This document shows positions 54,785-64,000 of a stretch of 64,000 nucleotides of DNA, piece after piece. Origin of the DNA: Epinephelus fuscoguttatus (lineage: Eukaryota > Chordata > Actinopteri > Perciformes > Serranidae); the NCBI RefSeq assembly GCF_011397635.1, contig NC_064759.1, positions 13,288,428 through 13,352,427 on the forward strand. Reading direction: 5' to 3'. Numbering within the stretch: the stretch's first letter is position 1; each line of letters opens with the position of its first letter. Position numbers and translations under genes: made by a program. The notes beneath the pieces were generated by a model. That model saw only the letters and a program-made list of their open reading frames with translations, ran no database searches and was not told the origin of the DNA.

Positions 54785-55720
54785 ATATCAAGAACACTTC
54801 CACGTTTTTGTGTGTATACAGGAATGTTAAAGATATCATTGAGGGAAACGAGGTTGACGTGACGTGATTGAATCAGGGAATCCATGTGTCCACCACGGGA
54901 GAGGACCCTAATTGACTTTACATTGGCATTGTTTTCGTGGTGGCAGCACGTAATTTCAACCCATTACATGCTGCCACCACGGAATGCGGTGTTAAGAGGT
55001 CGCGGTCATTTCACGTATTTCTGTGAGATCACGTTGGCCTGTTACATGCATAGTCTTCTTTCAAAATACACTTCCATTTTCACAGGACATTTAACATTTC
55101 CATACAGTCTCTTTCAAAAAATAAATGCACTGCGTCAGTACAAGACTGTGAATTAACATATTTTTTCCTTCAACAGCAAACACACATGGTTGGGTTTAGG
55201 CAACAAATGCACGTGGTTGGGAAGTTTTCGAAATCCGACGTGGTGCAGCATCAGAAACCAACAAAAAAGGTGCCCTTTAAAGTTGGCATGATAAGCGGAC
55301 AGTTGCCGTTACAGTTTAACGGCGCCCAGCGGCATCAGGGGGAAACGCGGTGGGACAAGGACGAAAGTTAAGGCAGCCAAAGTCCGACTGGGGCGGGTAG
55401 GAGGGGTTTGGTGGATGGGTCCAACACAAGAGAGTGATGTCAGCGTCCTGTAAAATTCTAAAGCCAAACCCTGTTCTTTTTTCCTAAACCCAACCATGTG
55501 TGTCTGTTGTTGAAGTAAAAAACACGTCAATTCACGGTGTTGTACCGACGTAGTGCGTTTATTTTGAAAGACACTGTTTTTAAATGTTAGATTTCCTGTG
55601 AAAACGCAAGAAGACGATGCATGTAACAGGCAGAACTTGACACAGAACGTCAACAACCAATGCACCCAGGGTACCTTGCATGTCATATGTGGACGTGGAA
55701 AGTCAGTAAACCTTTTATGT
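54785..55720. mobile_element. foldback-type element with long inverted arms
   Basis: Arm 55037-55202 (CCTGTTACATGCAT, GTCTCTTTCAAAA, CACACATGGTTGGGTTTAGG) is the imperfect reverse complement of 55480-55650 (CCTAAACCCAACCATGTGTG, TTTTGAAAGACACTG, ATGCATGTAACAGG). The spacer holds GGTGGATGGGTCCAACACAA. Partial copies occur at 41400-41590 and 61560-61725. No coding region is recognised. Confidence 0.65.
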
Positions 55721-55734
55721 AGCTGAACTACTTC

Positions 55735-56271
55735 ACCTGTACTCTTCAGCTCGCTCGCTTGCAGCTCACTTAATTTGTTGTCTGTCCCTCGCACTCACCT
55801 TAAGACACGTGGTGATCAAACTTTTGTGGCCGTAGCACCTAAGTTTTGGAATGCTCTGCCCGTTCCCTTACGATCACACTACCTCAAATGCCAAACTTCC
55901 TCAAAAACTGCTCCTAAATGTCTATGGAAGCACCATTGAGTCCATCCTGACCAGCAGCGCCACAGAGATGTACGCCAGGTATACAGTCGCAGAACGTCAC
56001 AGCCCCCATCATGTGGTAAAGGCGGCACAGCACATCATCAGGTTGAAGCTCCCTGGACTGGACATTATTCACACCAATAAACTCAAAAAGAAAACTCACA
56101 GTATCCTCAAAGACATTCCACACCGCGGCCACTCCATGTTTTGAACGGTTACCAGAAGGTTCAGGACAATCAAATCAAAAATCAACAGACTGTAAAACAG
56201 CTTCTATCCCAAGCTGTGGCCTCTATTGTTCCACTATAATACACAGGGTTAAATATGCACTGACACTTCTC

Positions 56272-56325
<54 letters not shown>

Positions 56326-56690
56326 GTGCATTTCTAATTGCTCTTATCCCAAGATGGTCAGATGGAATTTCATTGTACATTTTGTGTAATGATAATAAAG
56401 ATTCATTCAGCCATCTAAAGACACGCCTGTTTAGACAAGCGCATTTGGGTAACCTGAACGCACCAGAGCTGTACTTTTTATTTTGTGTATTGTTATTGTG
56501 TAGTTTGAATTCTTCTTTTTTCATGTGTGTGTGTGCAAGTAGTTTTGCCAGTGTGACTCTGACTCATTTGTCAGAATAACCTGTGACTCCTTTGTCTCTA
56601 TAATTTCTTTCTTGTTGTACATTGCCCTTGTGAAGCAAGTTGTGACCTACTGTATGTCTGCGAAAATTTCTAAATAAATTTTACTTACTT
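55735..56690 (+). mobile_element. LINE 3' end interrupted by another LINE 3' end
   Basis: 55780-55905 encodes LKTRGDQTFVAVAPKFWNAL and PVPL, the C-terminal end of one LINE family. At about 55910 a second family begins (YGSTIESILTSSATEMYARY, TVAERHSPHHVVKAAQHIIR, HSILKDIPHRGHSMF) and ends near 56403 with AATAAAGATTCATTC. The first family then resumes with SHLKTRLFRQAH and its 3' UTR to about 56690. A (GT)n tract (56275-56322) lies in the inner element. Both are 5'-truncated. Confidence 0.6.
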
Positions 56691-57300
56691 ACTTGATTGA
56701 TTGGAACAAAAGGTCTTCTTTATTACATTAACTAAAAACAATGCGCATTAAGAATACTTTTATTGTCTCTATCATCCTCAGCTTCCTTCTGGCACATGTG
56801 CTTGGTTTCGCCTTGTCCTCAGTGCAAAGTAATCAACAAGAACTCAAAGGAAGAAATACAGTTCAGTGATGTGGATTTTCCACCCAACCTACAGTATTTG
56901 GTATTGGTGAAAGTAAAGTATGTGAGCACAAACCGCCAACCATGACTTTTCCCATGTTTCATGATGTTAATCTGTTTGTCACGCTTTTAAAGTTCTACCC
57001 TAAAAGTCCTGCATTCTAAGTCTTATTCAAGGAAACATATAAAGTTAATAGCAACAATATATACTTACAGTACCCACAGTAAAAGTACTTATTATGTACA
57101 ACAGCCCATTTCAGAATAATATATGTGATTATTGAATCGTAATTATTGGTGCTTTAATGTAATCATCACTTTAATTTTGCAGCTAATAAAGGTGAAACCA
57201 ACTGTTTACTATAAACTGCTTGGTAGCTTGCCAAGTTGTGTTGTAAAATAAATAAGTGGAATAAAGAGTGCAATCAGAAGACATTCAAAAAAAAATGTGA
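56691..57300. other. no supported gene
   Basis: The open frame 56763-56945 (FPPNLQYLVLVKVKYV) is short and unrecognised. 57170-57300 is part of the segment duplicated at 61740-61900. Confidence 0.3.
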
Positions 57301-57302
57301 CG

Positions 57303-57308
57303 TTTATT
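57303..57308 (-). terminator. poly(A) signal of S100 gene 6
   Basis: AATAAA on the minus strand about 200 bp after the stop codon. Another AATAAA lies only two bases past the stop (57502-57497). Confidence 0.5.
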
Positions 57309-57503
57309 TTTGTTTCTTTGTTAATGACATTATGACATTCAGAATCAGTGAAACACATCCAGTCAACACCCATCTATGATTCATGTTTAACGAAATTTTC
57401 CTTATCAGAACATTTAAAAATGTGAATTTCATAGATGTCTCTGAAATTTTGGGGCAAGTTGGATCAAGAAAATTCTGAGGCAATGTGACTGAATCATTTA
57501 TTT

Positions 57504-57887
57504 TTAATGGCATACAGTAGCGAGAGCTGCAACAAAAGTGACATACTCCTGAAAAGTAACAACACCATCATTATCGTGATCCAGCGTGTTGAAGAATTCT
57601 TCCACCTCAGTGCTTTTCATGTTCTGAATAAGAAAAAAAAAAAAAAAAACACAGTTAGAGATGTAATTGGACTGTAAAACAAACAAACAAAAAAATGTCC
57701 AAGATGCATTCATAGCTTTCTGTTGTAATACTGCTACACCTTTTCCACTTACCTTTGCCCCGGCAAACTCATTGCGGAGCAGGTTAGAGAGTTCTGCCTT
57801 ACTCAAAGTCTTTTTGTCGCCATCTTGTCCAGCATACTTGTCAAAGACTTTCTGGAGCTTCTCCATTGCATCAATGAGCTCTGGCAT
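57504..57887 (-). CDS. S100 family EF-hand calcium-binding protein (gene 6)
   Basis: Coding exons 57887-57753 and 57623-57504 (minus) give 84 residues. The 129-bp intron has donor GTAAGT and acceptor TTATTCAG after a long T tract, phase 0 after residue 45. The ATG lies five bases after acceptor CAG|CCAAC. Exon 1 (MPELIDAMEKLQKVFDKYAG) has a normal 14-residue pseudo-EF loop (YAGQDGDKKTLSKA). Exon 2 has a canonical loop, DHDNDGVVTFQE, followed by YVTFVAALATVCH, the hydrophobic last helix common in fish S100s such as ictacalcin-like proteins. It is the best preserved group II gene. The target is unknown and no orthologue is named. Confidence 0.9.
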   Translation of the reverse strand: MPELIDAMEKLQKVFDKYAGQDGDKKTLSKAELSNLLRNEFAGAKVSGKGVAVLQQKAMNASWTFFCLFVLQSNYISNCVFFFFFLIQNMKSTEVEEFFNTLDHDNDGVVTFQEYVTFVAALATVCH

Positions 57888-58159
57888 GTTGGCTGGAATG
57901 AGAAAATATTGGTGACTTTTTAGTCGGGTGTTTATTGATTTAACTGTTTATGTATTTGTTCAGTCAGTCATTCATTTTAGGTGGCTTTGGCAACGCTGCA
58001 CTTTGGTAATGCGAGAAGCTACACACACGGGCTGGACTCCACTGCTTTGGATCATCCAGTAAAAACACTGGGAGGAGTTAAATGAGCAGCTTGCTATGGT
58101 CTGGAAAGTTACTGCCCAACACACGTCCTCATCTGACTCATGAAAAGAAGTGATTCTTA

Positions 58160-58189
58160 AAAGAAAGAAAGAAAGAAAGAAAGAAAGAA
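58160..58189. repeat. (AAAG)n microsatellite
   Basis: Pure GAAA tetranucleotide run of about 30 bp in the 5' UTR intron of S100 gene 6. Confidence 0.95.
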
Positions 58190-58664
58190 ATTCACATTTT
58201 CATTCTCTTTATGTCTTGCTGTAGTGGTTGCTCATAATCTCCTCTGTCCCCAAGAGTTAAATACTACATTTACAGTGACCCACTGGTTATAAAAAAGAGA
58301 CATGAGTAAGTACGGGTGTGGCACAGTCTGCTTGCCAACTCCCTTCCCTGGTTGTTTCCTCTGAATGCCGCTACATACAGTACATACATACACTGTCCTA
58401 ACTCACTGATTTTGAGTTCCTCTTGGTTTTCTCAGCTACTGCATGCCTGCAGATCTTTTAAAGCAGCTTTTCATTGTCCTTTCCTAATCCTATTCAGATG
58501 CAGCACTCCACACATTACACAAACAACACCCAGTAGCTCACTCATGCATCTCATGCCACATAATGCCACACATATATCAGGAATCAACTATATAGATAAA
58601 TGACAAGCAAAGTGTTGAATGCTGTATTTCAGAAAGGATTTTACAAAAACATATTAACACTTAC

Positions 58665-58757
58665 CAAAGTTGTATGAAAACCTGTGTAGGCTGAGAGGTT
58701 GAGATGGTGGCAGAGAAGGATGTGACAAGAGATCACGGACACAAAGCTTTTTAAATA
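58665..58757 (-). promoter_or_regulatory. S100 gene 6: presumed promoter and non-coding exon 1
   Basis: On the minus strand TATTTAAAAAG (58757-58747) could be the TATA element. The exon with CACATCCTTCTCTGCC, TCTCAACCTCTCAGCC and TTTTCATACAACTTTG ends at donor GTAAGTG (58665|58664). It matches the first exon of gene 5. Confidence 0.65.
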
Positions 58758-58759
58758 GA

Positions 58760-59495
58760 GGTTGACACACCCTCTGTCTAAGCCCACACCCCTCTAATGT
58801 CTTTTTTCCCCCCTCTTGATTTTCCTTCTTTCCTCCCAAAAACTTAATAACATAATGTCTAAATCACAACGCCAGAATTGCTACTTTCTTGCTGTTCCTC
58901 CAATATAAGCCCCCTTTCATACCAGTAATACCAGTGTGGGAAGTCATATTTACATATAAGCATACAAATAAGTGAATATATGTCATGTAGGAAGTGACAG
59001 TGGTCCGTATAATCGTCTTTTAGTCCTCATGATAAAGGAGCATCAAATCATGTAGATGTACATGTATATTCAGAACCTGTTTGAATATCTACCCCATACA
59101 AATATCAGTGTTCTTATTTCAGGGCAAATATTGACTCTCACAATCAGAATCATTCCCTTTATTCATCCTATTATGTAACACAGCTGGTTTTAAAGGGTGT
59201 ATCCCAGGTCTCATAACGTACTGCATGCAGTAACCCGGATAGGCCAAACTGACATTGTCATAAGAGCTGGAAAGTGTACAATAAAGCGATCCATTGTCCC
59301 GCTCATGGCTTTCTCAAAGGGTGACAAATTGGAAATGGGAAACATGGGAAACATACTGTTACAGTCAGTAAGAAAATAATTCACCATGCGGAACACCATT
59401 TGAGAATCACTGATTAAGAGTACTGTTAATTAACTGTATTACTTTGGTAGGAAATGGGGATTTTTACACCTGTGCTTTTATCACGGCTGTAGTTA
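58760..59495. other. no gene seen
   Basis: No coding support. 59225-59285 (GCATGCAGTAACC, TTGTCATAAGAGCTGGAAAG) is the inverse of 45405-45470, part of an older segmental duplication among group II S100 surroundings. Confidence 0.35.
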
Positions 59496-60091
59496 TTGGT
59501 TAACTTGGAGAGTGTTGGAAACACTGTGAGAGTCATGTTCTTTGACTTCTCCAGTGCCTTCAAGAGCATTCAACCCAACCTCCTGAGAGACAAGCTGCTG
59601 GACATGCGACTTCACCCGGACATCACTGCCTGGATTACCTCACGGGCCAGCCGCAGTACGTCAGGGTGGATGGCTGCGTATCTGAGGTGGTGTCAAGTAA
59701 CACCGGGGTGCTCCAAGGAACTGTTCTGGCACCATTCTTCTTCACCCTCTACACCCCTGATTTCCGGTTCAACTCTAGTTCCTGCCACCTCCAAAAGTTT
59801 TCCGACGACTCCTCTATAGTCGGATGCATCAGCAATTATGATGAGGAGGAGTACAGAGGACTGATTGGGGGCTTTGTCGCGTGGAGCAACCGAAACCACC
59901 TTCAATTCAACATCAGCAAGACTAAGGAGGTGGTGGTGGACTACCGGAGGAACCGGAGGCAGTCTGCCCCAGTCACCATCCAGGGCGAGGAGGTGGAGAT
60001 GGTGGACTCGTACAAGTACCTTGGGGTCAAGGTACGCTGCTGGGCGCCGTTAAACCACAATGGCGACCGGCACGTATCATGCCGACATTAA
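59496..60091 (+). mobile_element. LINE reverse transcriptase fragment
   Basis: The first frame encodes VRVMFFDFSSAFKSIQPNLL, RDKLLDMRLHPDITAWI. A frameshift near 59665 leads to SSNTGVLQGTVLAPFFFTLY, KFSDDSSIVGCI, WSNRNHLQFNISKTKEVVVD and YKYLGVKV. These are RT fingers, palm (with FSDD at the active site) and thumb of a CR1/L2-like element. It is truncated on both sides. Confidence 0.8.
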
Positions 60092-60263
60092 AGGATGGCT
60101 TTTTCGTCAGTGACTGATGCCATAAGCGCCCAATTTCGATGATTTCAAAGTGAGACTGGGTCGGCAGCTCCAGTTATCAGCAATGTTAAATCATTGTTTT
60201 TCTCAATAGAATCTGGCTTTGAGGAGAGGGATATAATATAATGTCTTCAAAGGTGAAGTCATG

Positions 60264-60447
60264 GGGCGTCAGTGGCTTAGTGGTAGAGCAGGCGTCCCAT
60301 GTACAAGGCTGTTGCCACAGCGGCCCGGGTTCGAATCCAGGCCCTGGCCCTTTGCTGCATGTCATCCCCCCTCTCTCTGTCCCCCCTTCACACTTACCTG
60401 TCCTGTCCAATAAAGGCAAAATGCCCTAAAAAATATCTTTTAAAAAG
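60264..60447 (+). mobile_element. tRNA-derived SINE of a second family
   Basis: Begins GGGCGTCAGTGGCTTAGTGG, with A-box-like TGGCTTAGTGGT and B-box GGTTCGAATCC, followed by a CT-rich body and AATAAAGGCAAAATGCCC, then A-rich tail. Perfect 15-bp duplications AAAGGTGAAGTCATG flank it at 60249-60263 and 60448-60462. A real tRNA is excluded because no cloverleaf 3' acceptor half is present. Confidence 0.85.
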
Positions 60448-60851
60448 AAAGGTGAAGTCATGAAAAATATTCTGAAAATAGCCTACTCTTCAACTGATAT
60501 TGATTCTTCTGAGAAACTGAGGGCATGCTAACTTACTTGCTTACTGTCTGTGGATAAGTACCCCATACAACTCCACTACAAAAACATCTGAACTATCTCT
60601 TCATGGATCGCACGTATGCCATCAAAGTGACCGTCAGCAGACTTATATGCTGTTGTACTGAATATCAGCACTGCTGTGATTATCTTCAGCCCTCAGCCTG
60701 TGGCCATGTGCCTACCACCGAATCACAGCTGTGCCGATACTTAAATGACATTGACTTTATAGATGTGACTGTAATGTTGGTGCAATTGGATCACTCAGGT
60801 TTTTTATGTAGAGCAAATAAAATAAATAAAGTTGTGAGGCAATGTGGCCAA

Positions 60852-60904
60852 CTGTCTCCTTCTTTTCCAGTGTACTTGTCAAAGGAAGCGTTCAGGAGTG
60901 CCAT
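60852..60904 (-). pseudogene. S100 exon 1 fragment
   Basis: The minus strand reads MALLNASFDKYTGKEGDS, matching the S100 pseudo-EF region of group II genes (compare MALLKATFDKCDGKKGD at 44.86 kb). Upstream, ATACTGGAATACACAATC resembles the intron before the 47.8-kb relic. The sequence then loses similarity, with no donor or exon 2. Confidence 0.65.
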
Positions 60905-61072
60905 TGCCCGTGTTGGGGAAAACAATAGTTTTGATTGTGTATTCCAGTATTTATGTCTTTTTTTGGTTGACATGGCTGTGGTAATGAAGCAGTCAGGAGA
61001 CTTTCTTTATACTTCATTCATTTACAATTCTCTCTCTTTCCTACTCCCCCCACTACCTCCAATCAGCTGATT

Positions 61073-61559
61073 ATGGGTGTTCACTCAGCCAATCATGTTG
61101 CTGCTGCAGCAGGCGGACTCGCTGTGCCCCCCTCCACCCAATTCACCTTCAGTCATTGCATACAGAACCCAGGACGAGCTTATCAAAGGCCCACTTCTCT
61201 TCACGTCCAGATCCTCAGCACCCTCTTCATCTCATCACCACCACTACATACACTTCCTCATTTATCCTATTAATAAATTGACTATTCAATGCAATGCATG
61301 AGGTACGTACTACATACCTAGGGGCCATTTTCTTAAACAATAGACATGGTCAAGTTTAGGTGGTACAACAGAGAAGCAAATAGGTAGTTGAGTGTGTCAT
61401 GTTAGTCTCTTGCAGTTTCTTGAACAATTCAAGGCATCTCAAAGCCAACCTGCCCACTAACTTTGGTTTTTTTGTTGTTCTCAATGGCTTTGGCTTTGCA
61501 CTGTCAGACACTAATTTTCAGTTCCTCTCAGTGAATGTGACTGGGGTTTGGCTTTTGAA
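61073..61559. other. no gene seen
   Basis: Open frames at 61073-61301 and 61399-61737 are unrecognised. Confidence 0.3.
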
Positions 61560-61725
61560 TCTTATGGGACACGAACACCGCTCTCTTGGGTCAAAGTCGG
61601 TGTTTATTGGACCCATCCACCTGCCCCACTCAGACGTTTGCTGCCTTAACTTTCATCCTTGTCCCGCTGCATTTCCCCCTGATGCTGCAAGGTGTGGCTA
61701 TTTTTGTTTTTACTTTACACTGCTG
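61560..61725 (-). repeat. partial copy of the 55-kb foldback family
   Basis: GGACCCATCCACC, TTTGCTGCCTTAACTTTC and TTCCCCCTGATGC are the reverse complement of 55335-55430. Confidence 0.6.
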
Positions 61726-61739
61726 GGTACCTTGTGATT

Positions 61740-62030
61740 TTCATCAAAGGATCTATTAAGCTTTATCTTCATCCATAATAAAACATCATTTATTTGTTGA
61801 TTATATTTGTATTAATAATATGAATCTGCAAAGTAACTTGAGTTGTAAGATAAATAAGTGGAATAAAAAGTATAATCACAAAACATTTAAAAACATGTGA
61901 CATTTATTTTTGCTTCTTTATTAATGACTTCTGACATTCAGAATCAATGAAACACACTCAGAGACCGCACATATCAAGTCCCACAAGACTACGTGAGAAC
62001 TCATCTATGATTCATCTGTGTGTGTTTAAC
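61740..62030 (-). repeat. duplicate of the S100 gene 6 3' flank
   Basis: AGATAAATAAGTGGAATAAA, GTGACATTTATTTTTGCTTC and GACATTCAGAATCAATGAAA match 57240-57400 in the same orientation. It looks like the 3' end of a further lost group II S100 copy; no coding exon remains. Confidence 0.6.
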
Positions 62031-62034
62031 AAAG

Positions 62035-62657
62035 GAGAGGAGAGGAGAGAGAGAGAGAAGGAGAGAAGGTGCCTGGTGTATTATAGGAGGTCCCCCAGCA
62101 GACTAGGCCTATGTCAGCCTAACTAGGGGCTGGTCCAAGCCTGAGCCAGCCCTAACTATAAGCTTTATCAAAAAGGAAAGTCTTAAGTCTAGTCTTAAAT
62201 GAGGAGACGGTGTCTGCCTCCCGGACCGAAACAGGAAGATGATTCCACTGCAGAGGAGGCTGATAGCTGAAGGCTCTGGCTCCTGATCTACTTTTGGAGA
62301 CTTTAGGGACCACGAGTAACCCTGCGTTCTCAGAGCGCAGTGTTTTAGTGGGATAATATGGCACTATGAGCTCTTTAAGATATGACAGAGCCTGACCATT
62401 TAGAGCTTTGTAACTTAGGAGTAGGATTTTAAATTCAATTTGGATTTTATTTGGATTTTACAGGGAGTGCAGAGAAGCTAAAACAGGAGAAATATGATCT
62501 CGTTTCTTAGTTCCTGTTAGTACACATGCCGCTGCGTTCTGAATTAGCTGGAGAGTTTTTAAAGACTTATTAGAGCTACCTGATAATAGGGAGTTACAGT
62601 AATCCATCTTAGAGGTAACAAGTGTGGACAAAAACAATAGGCTACACATTCTCATAA
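62035..62657 (-). mobile_element. LINE 3' end (RT C-terminus and 3' UTR)
   Basis: The minus strand encodes LVTSKMDYCNSLLSGSSNKS, LKTLQLIQNAAACVLTGTKK, RDHISPVLASLHSL. After a gap with a stop come KTLRSENAGLLVVPKVSKSR, RAFSYQPPLQWNHLPV and SSFKTRLKTFLFDKAYS. This is the usual C-terminal run of a fish LINE. It is cut by a Tc1-like element at 62658. Confidence 0.7.
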
Positions 62658-62659
62658 TA

Positions 62660-63529
62660 CAGTGGTGGAAAAAAGTTTTCGGACACCCCATGCATTTGTG
62701 AAATATTGCATTAAGAATCACTCTTAGGTCTTCAAGTGCAATTTCTTTTAGTACAGTCACAGCCAAAATACTAAATAAATCCTAAAAAAGCCATTAAAAA
62801 CTTAAAATTGATTGGTTCCATAAAAATACATAAGAAATTTTGAGTATTGGGTCATTTTGGTACCAGTGATGAAGGTCGTTCTTTTTATTAAAAGACACAA
62901 TTTTTGTTGCCAAGCTTCGTGTCTACATAAAGCCAGCACATTTGACAGTTCTTCAGACACAAAAATGGCTAAAACAAGGAACCTAACGCAGGAAACACGC
63001 CTGAAGATAAAGATTCTCAGCCAGGAAAGGTACAGCTGCCGCCAGATAGCCAGGAAGTGCAGATGCAGTCCTTCAGCAGTTGGATACACTCTGCAGAAAT
63101 ACAGATAAACCAACAGCTTGGAAGACAAACCAAGATCTGGGCGTCCAAGGGTTTCTTCAGCAAGAAATGACCGCATCCTGATCCGCATGTGCAGGCAAAA
63201 CCACCAAATGACATCACAGGAGCTTCAGCAGCAGTGGTCAAACCAAACTGGTGTCCAGTGTTCCACCCGCACTGTACGTGGCCGACTTTTAGATCATGGC
63301 TTAAGGTCCTACAATGTTGAGAACTGACATATTGAAACTGTCAAGAATTTAGTTTTGTTAGTTTTTCTTGTAAACAATAAACAAAAAAAATATAATTTGT
63401 ATTTGTTTCTATCTGTCTAATGCAGCCACACCTTTTGAAACACAAAAAAGATTTTTCCACAATATTTCATGATAATATTTGAGATTGTGTAAAATTTTAA
63501 GGGTGTCCGAAAACTTTTTTCCACCACTG
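62660..63529 (+). mobile_element. non-autonomous Tc1/mariner element
   Basis: Perfect or near-perfect ends CAGTGGTGGAAAAAAGTTTT and its complement are flanked by TA at 62658-62659 and 63530-63531. The 870-bp element contains only the N-terminal part of a transposase gene. Confidence 0.9.
62965..63327 (+). pseudogene. transposase DNA-binding domain remnant (HTH)
   Basis: The frame starts MAKTRNLTQETRLKIKILSQ, continues with SCRQIARKCRCSPSAVGYTL, has one stop at 63106-63108, and goes on with SLEDKPRSGRPRVSSARNDR, MTSQELQQQWSNQTG and STRTVRGRLLDHGLRS. This is the paired-type helix-turn-helix pair with the GRPR hinge of Tc1/mariner transposases. The catalytic domain that should follow is deleted and the frame stops at 63327. 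Confidence 0.8.
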
Positions 63530-63531
63530 TA

Positions 63532-64000
63532 TTGGATGTAACAATATTTTTTTTACTTTTTTTTCTTTCTTTTTAAAAATATTTTTATCTATATGTTTTT
63601 TTTAAACTTGGGCCATTCAATGTGCCCTTCAATGACCTAGTGGTCTGTTTTACTGGACTGTGCATGTTTGGGATGAGTATGCTACAATGAATTGCCTCAT
63701 GTGGGATCAATAAAGTTGTCTGAATCTAAATCTGAATCAGTAAATAATATTTTAGGGTAGCCTACACCAAATTGTGAGAAAACAAGCGCAAATTTGCAAT
63801 AGCTGCGACCAAATTTGCTTCCGTCACGCCATTAATGGATGAATCATGATTGTTTTTTCTGGCATAGTTACTTGTGGTCTCTAATTGCAGCATGCAAATT
63901 TTGAGTATTTTTGGTCAAGGACTTTTTGAGTTATTCACAAAAAGAATTGAATCGGGTAATATAGCGCCACCTATGAACGCTCCTCAATCTCGCCGTCCTC
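63532..64000. other. no gene seen at window end
   Basis: AT-rich, with a T-rich tract at 63547-63605. The last 230 bp (GCGCAAATTTGCAATAGC, ATAGCGCCACCTATGAACG) look like a dispersed non-coding repeat that runs out of the window. Confidence 0.35.

Noticed and set aside
60264-60345. tRNA-like sequence with A and B boxes
   Set aside because: It is the head of a SINE with 15-bp target duplications and an A-rich tail; no complete cloverleaf is present.

Overview
This looks like teleost fish genomic DNA. The genes have short exons with GT-AG introns, the background is AT-rich with many (CA)n/(GT)n tracts, and it carries a typical fish mix of transposons (Tc1-like, hAT, PIF/Harbinger, piggyBac-like, Penelope, several LINE families, Ty3/Gypsy and tRNA-derived SINEs). 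No prokaryotic operons, rRNA genes, genuine tRNA genes or CRISPR arrays were seen. Species cannot be named from the sequence.

The only host genes I can support are a tandem cluster of S100 EF-hand calcium-binding protein genes. Six look intact: 7153-7595 (+), 14873-15288 (-), 26095-26511 (-), 31262-31637 (+), 48921-49570 (+) and 57504-57887 (-). Five are broken or relic copies: 22900-23204 (-), 25575-25689 (-), 44860-45189 (+), 47804-47941 (+) and 60852-60904 (-). Every intact gene has a non-coding first exon and two coding exons split, in phase 0, just after the N-terminal pseudo-EF-hand. Two subgroups are visible. Group I lies at 6.7-31.8 kb; most members have a TATAAAAGG-type promoter and a first exon ending CTCTGAG|GTGAG. 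Group II lies at 44.8-61 kb; its first exon ends TTTG|GTAAGT, and its coding exon 1 starts just after an acceptor of the type CAG|CCAAC-ATG.

Layout: 0-6.6 kb is repeat relics, including a Penelope-like element with a hammerhead-like motif; 6.7-7.9 kb S100 gene 1; 8.5-14.5 kb a TTAA-flanked element, a full Tc1-like element and a duplicated block with hAT copies; 14.6-16.2 kb S100 gene 2; 16.3-22.6 kb repeats, including a perfect 84-bp-arm hairpin; 22.7-27.1 kb two S100 relics and S100 gene 3, built from the same duplicated segment; 27.5-29.6 kb LINE and hAT relics; 30.4-31.8 kb S100 gene 4; 32-44.7 kb repeats and a degraded Ty3/Gypsy element; 44.8-49.6 kb three group II S100 copies; 50-56.7 kb nested LINE/SINE/foldback insertions; 57.3-58.8 kb S100 gene 6; 59-64 kb LINE, SINE and Tc1 relics plus an S100 fragment.

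The points most worth a second look are: an S100 copy whose intron has become open reading frame and encodes a hydrophobic insert; a tandemly duplicated terminal EF-hand exon in another S100 gene; a cysteine-rich S100 with degenerate calcium loops; a promoter/5' UTR module shared by group I genes; and four decayed transposons that retain only a DNA-binding domain (MADF, BED, HTH, Myb-like).
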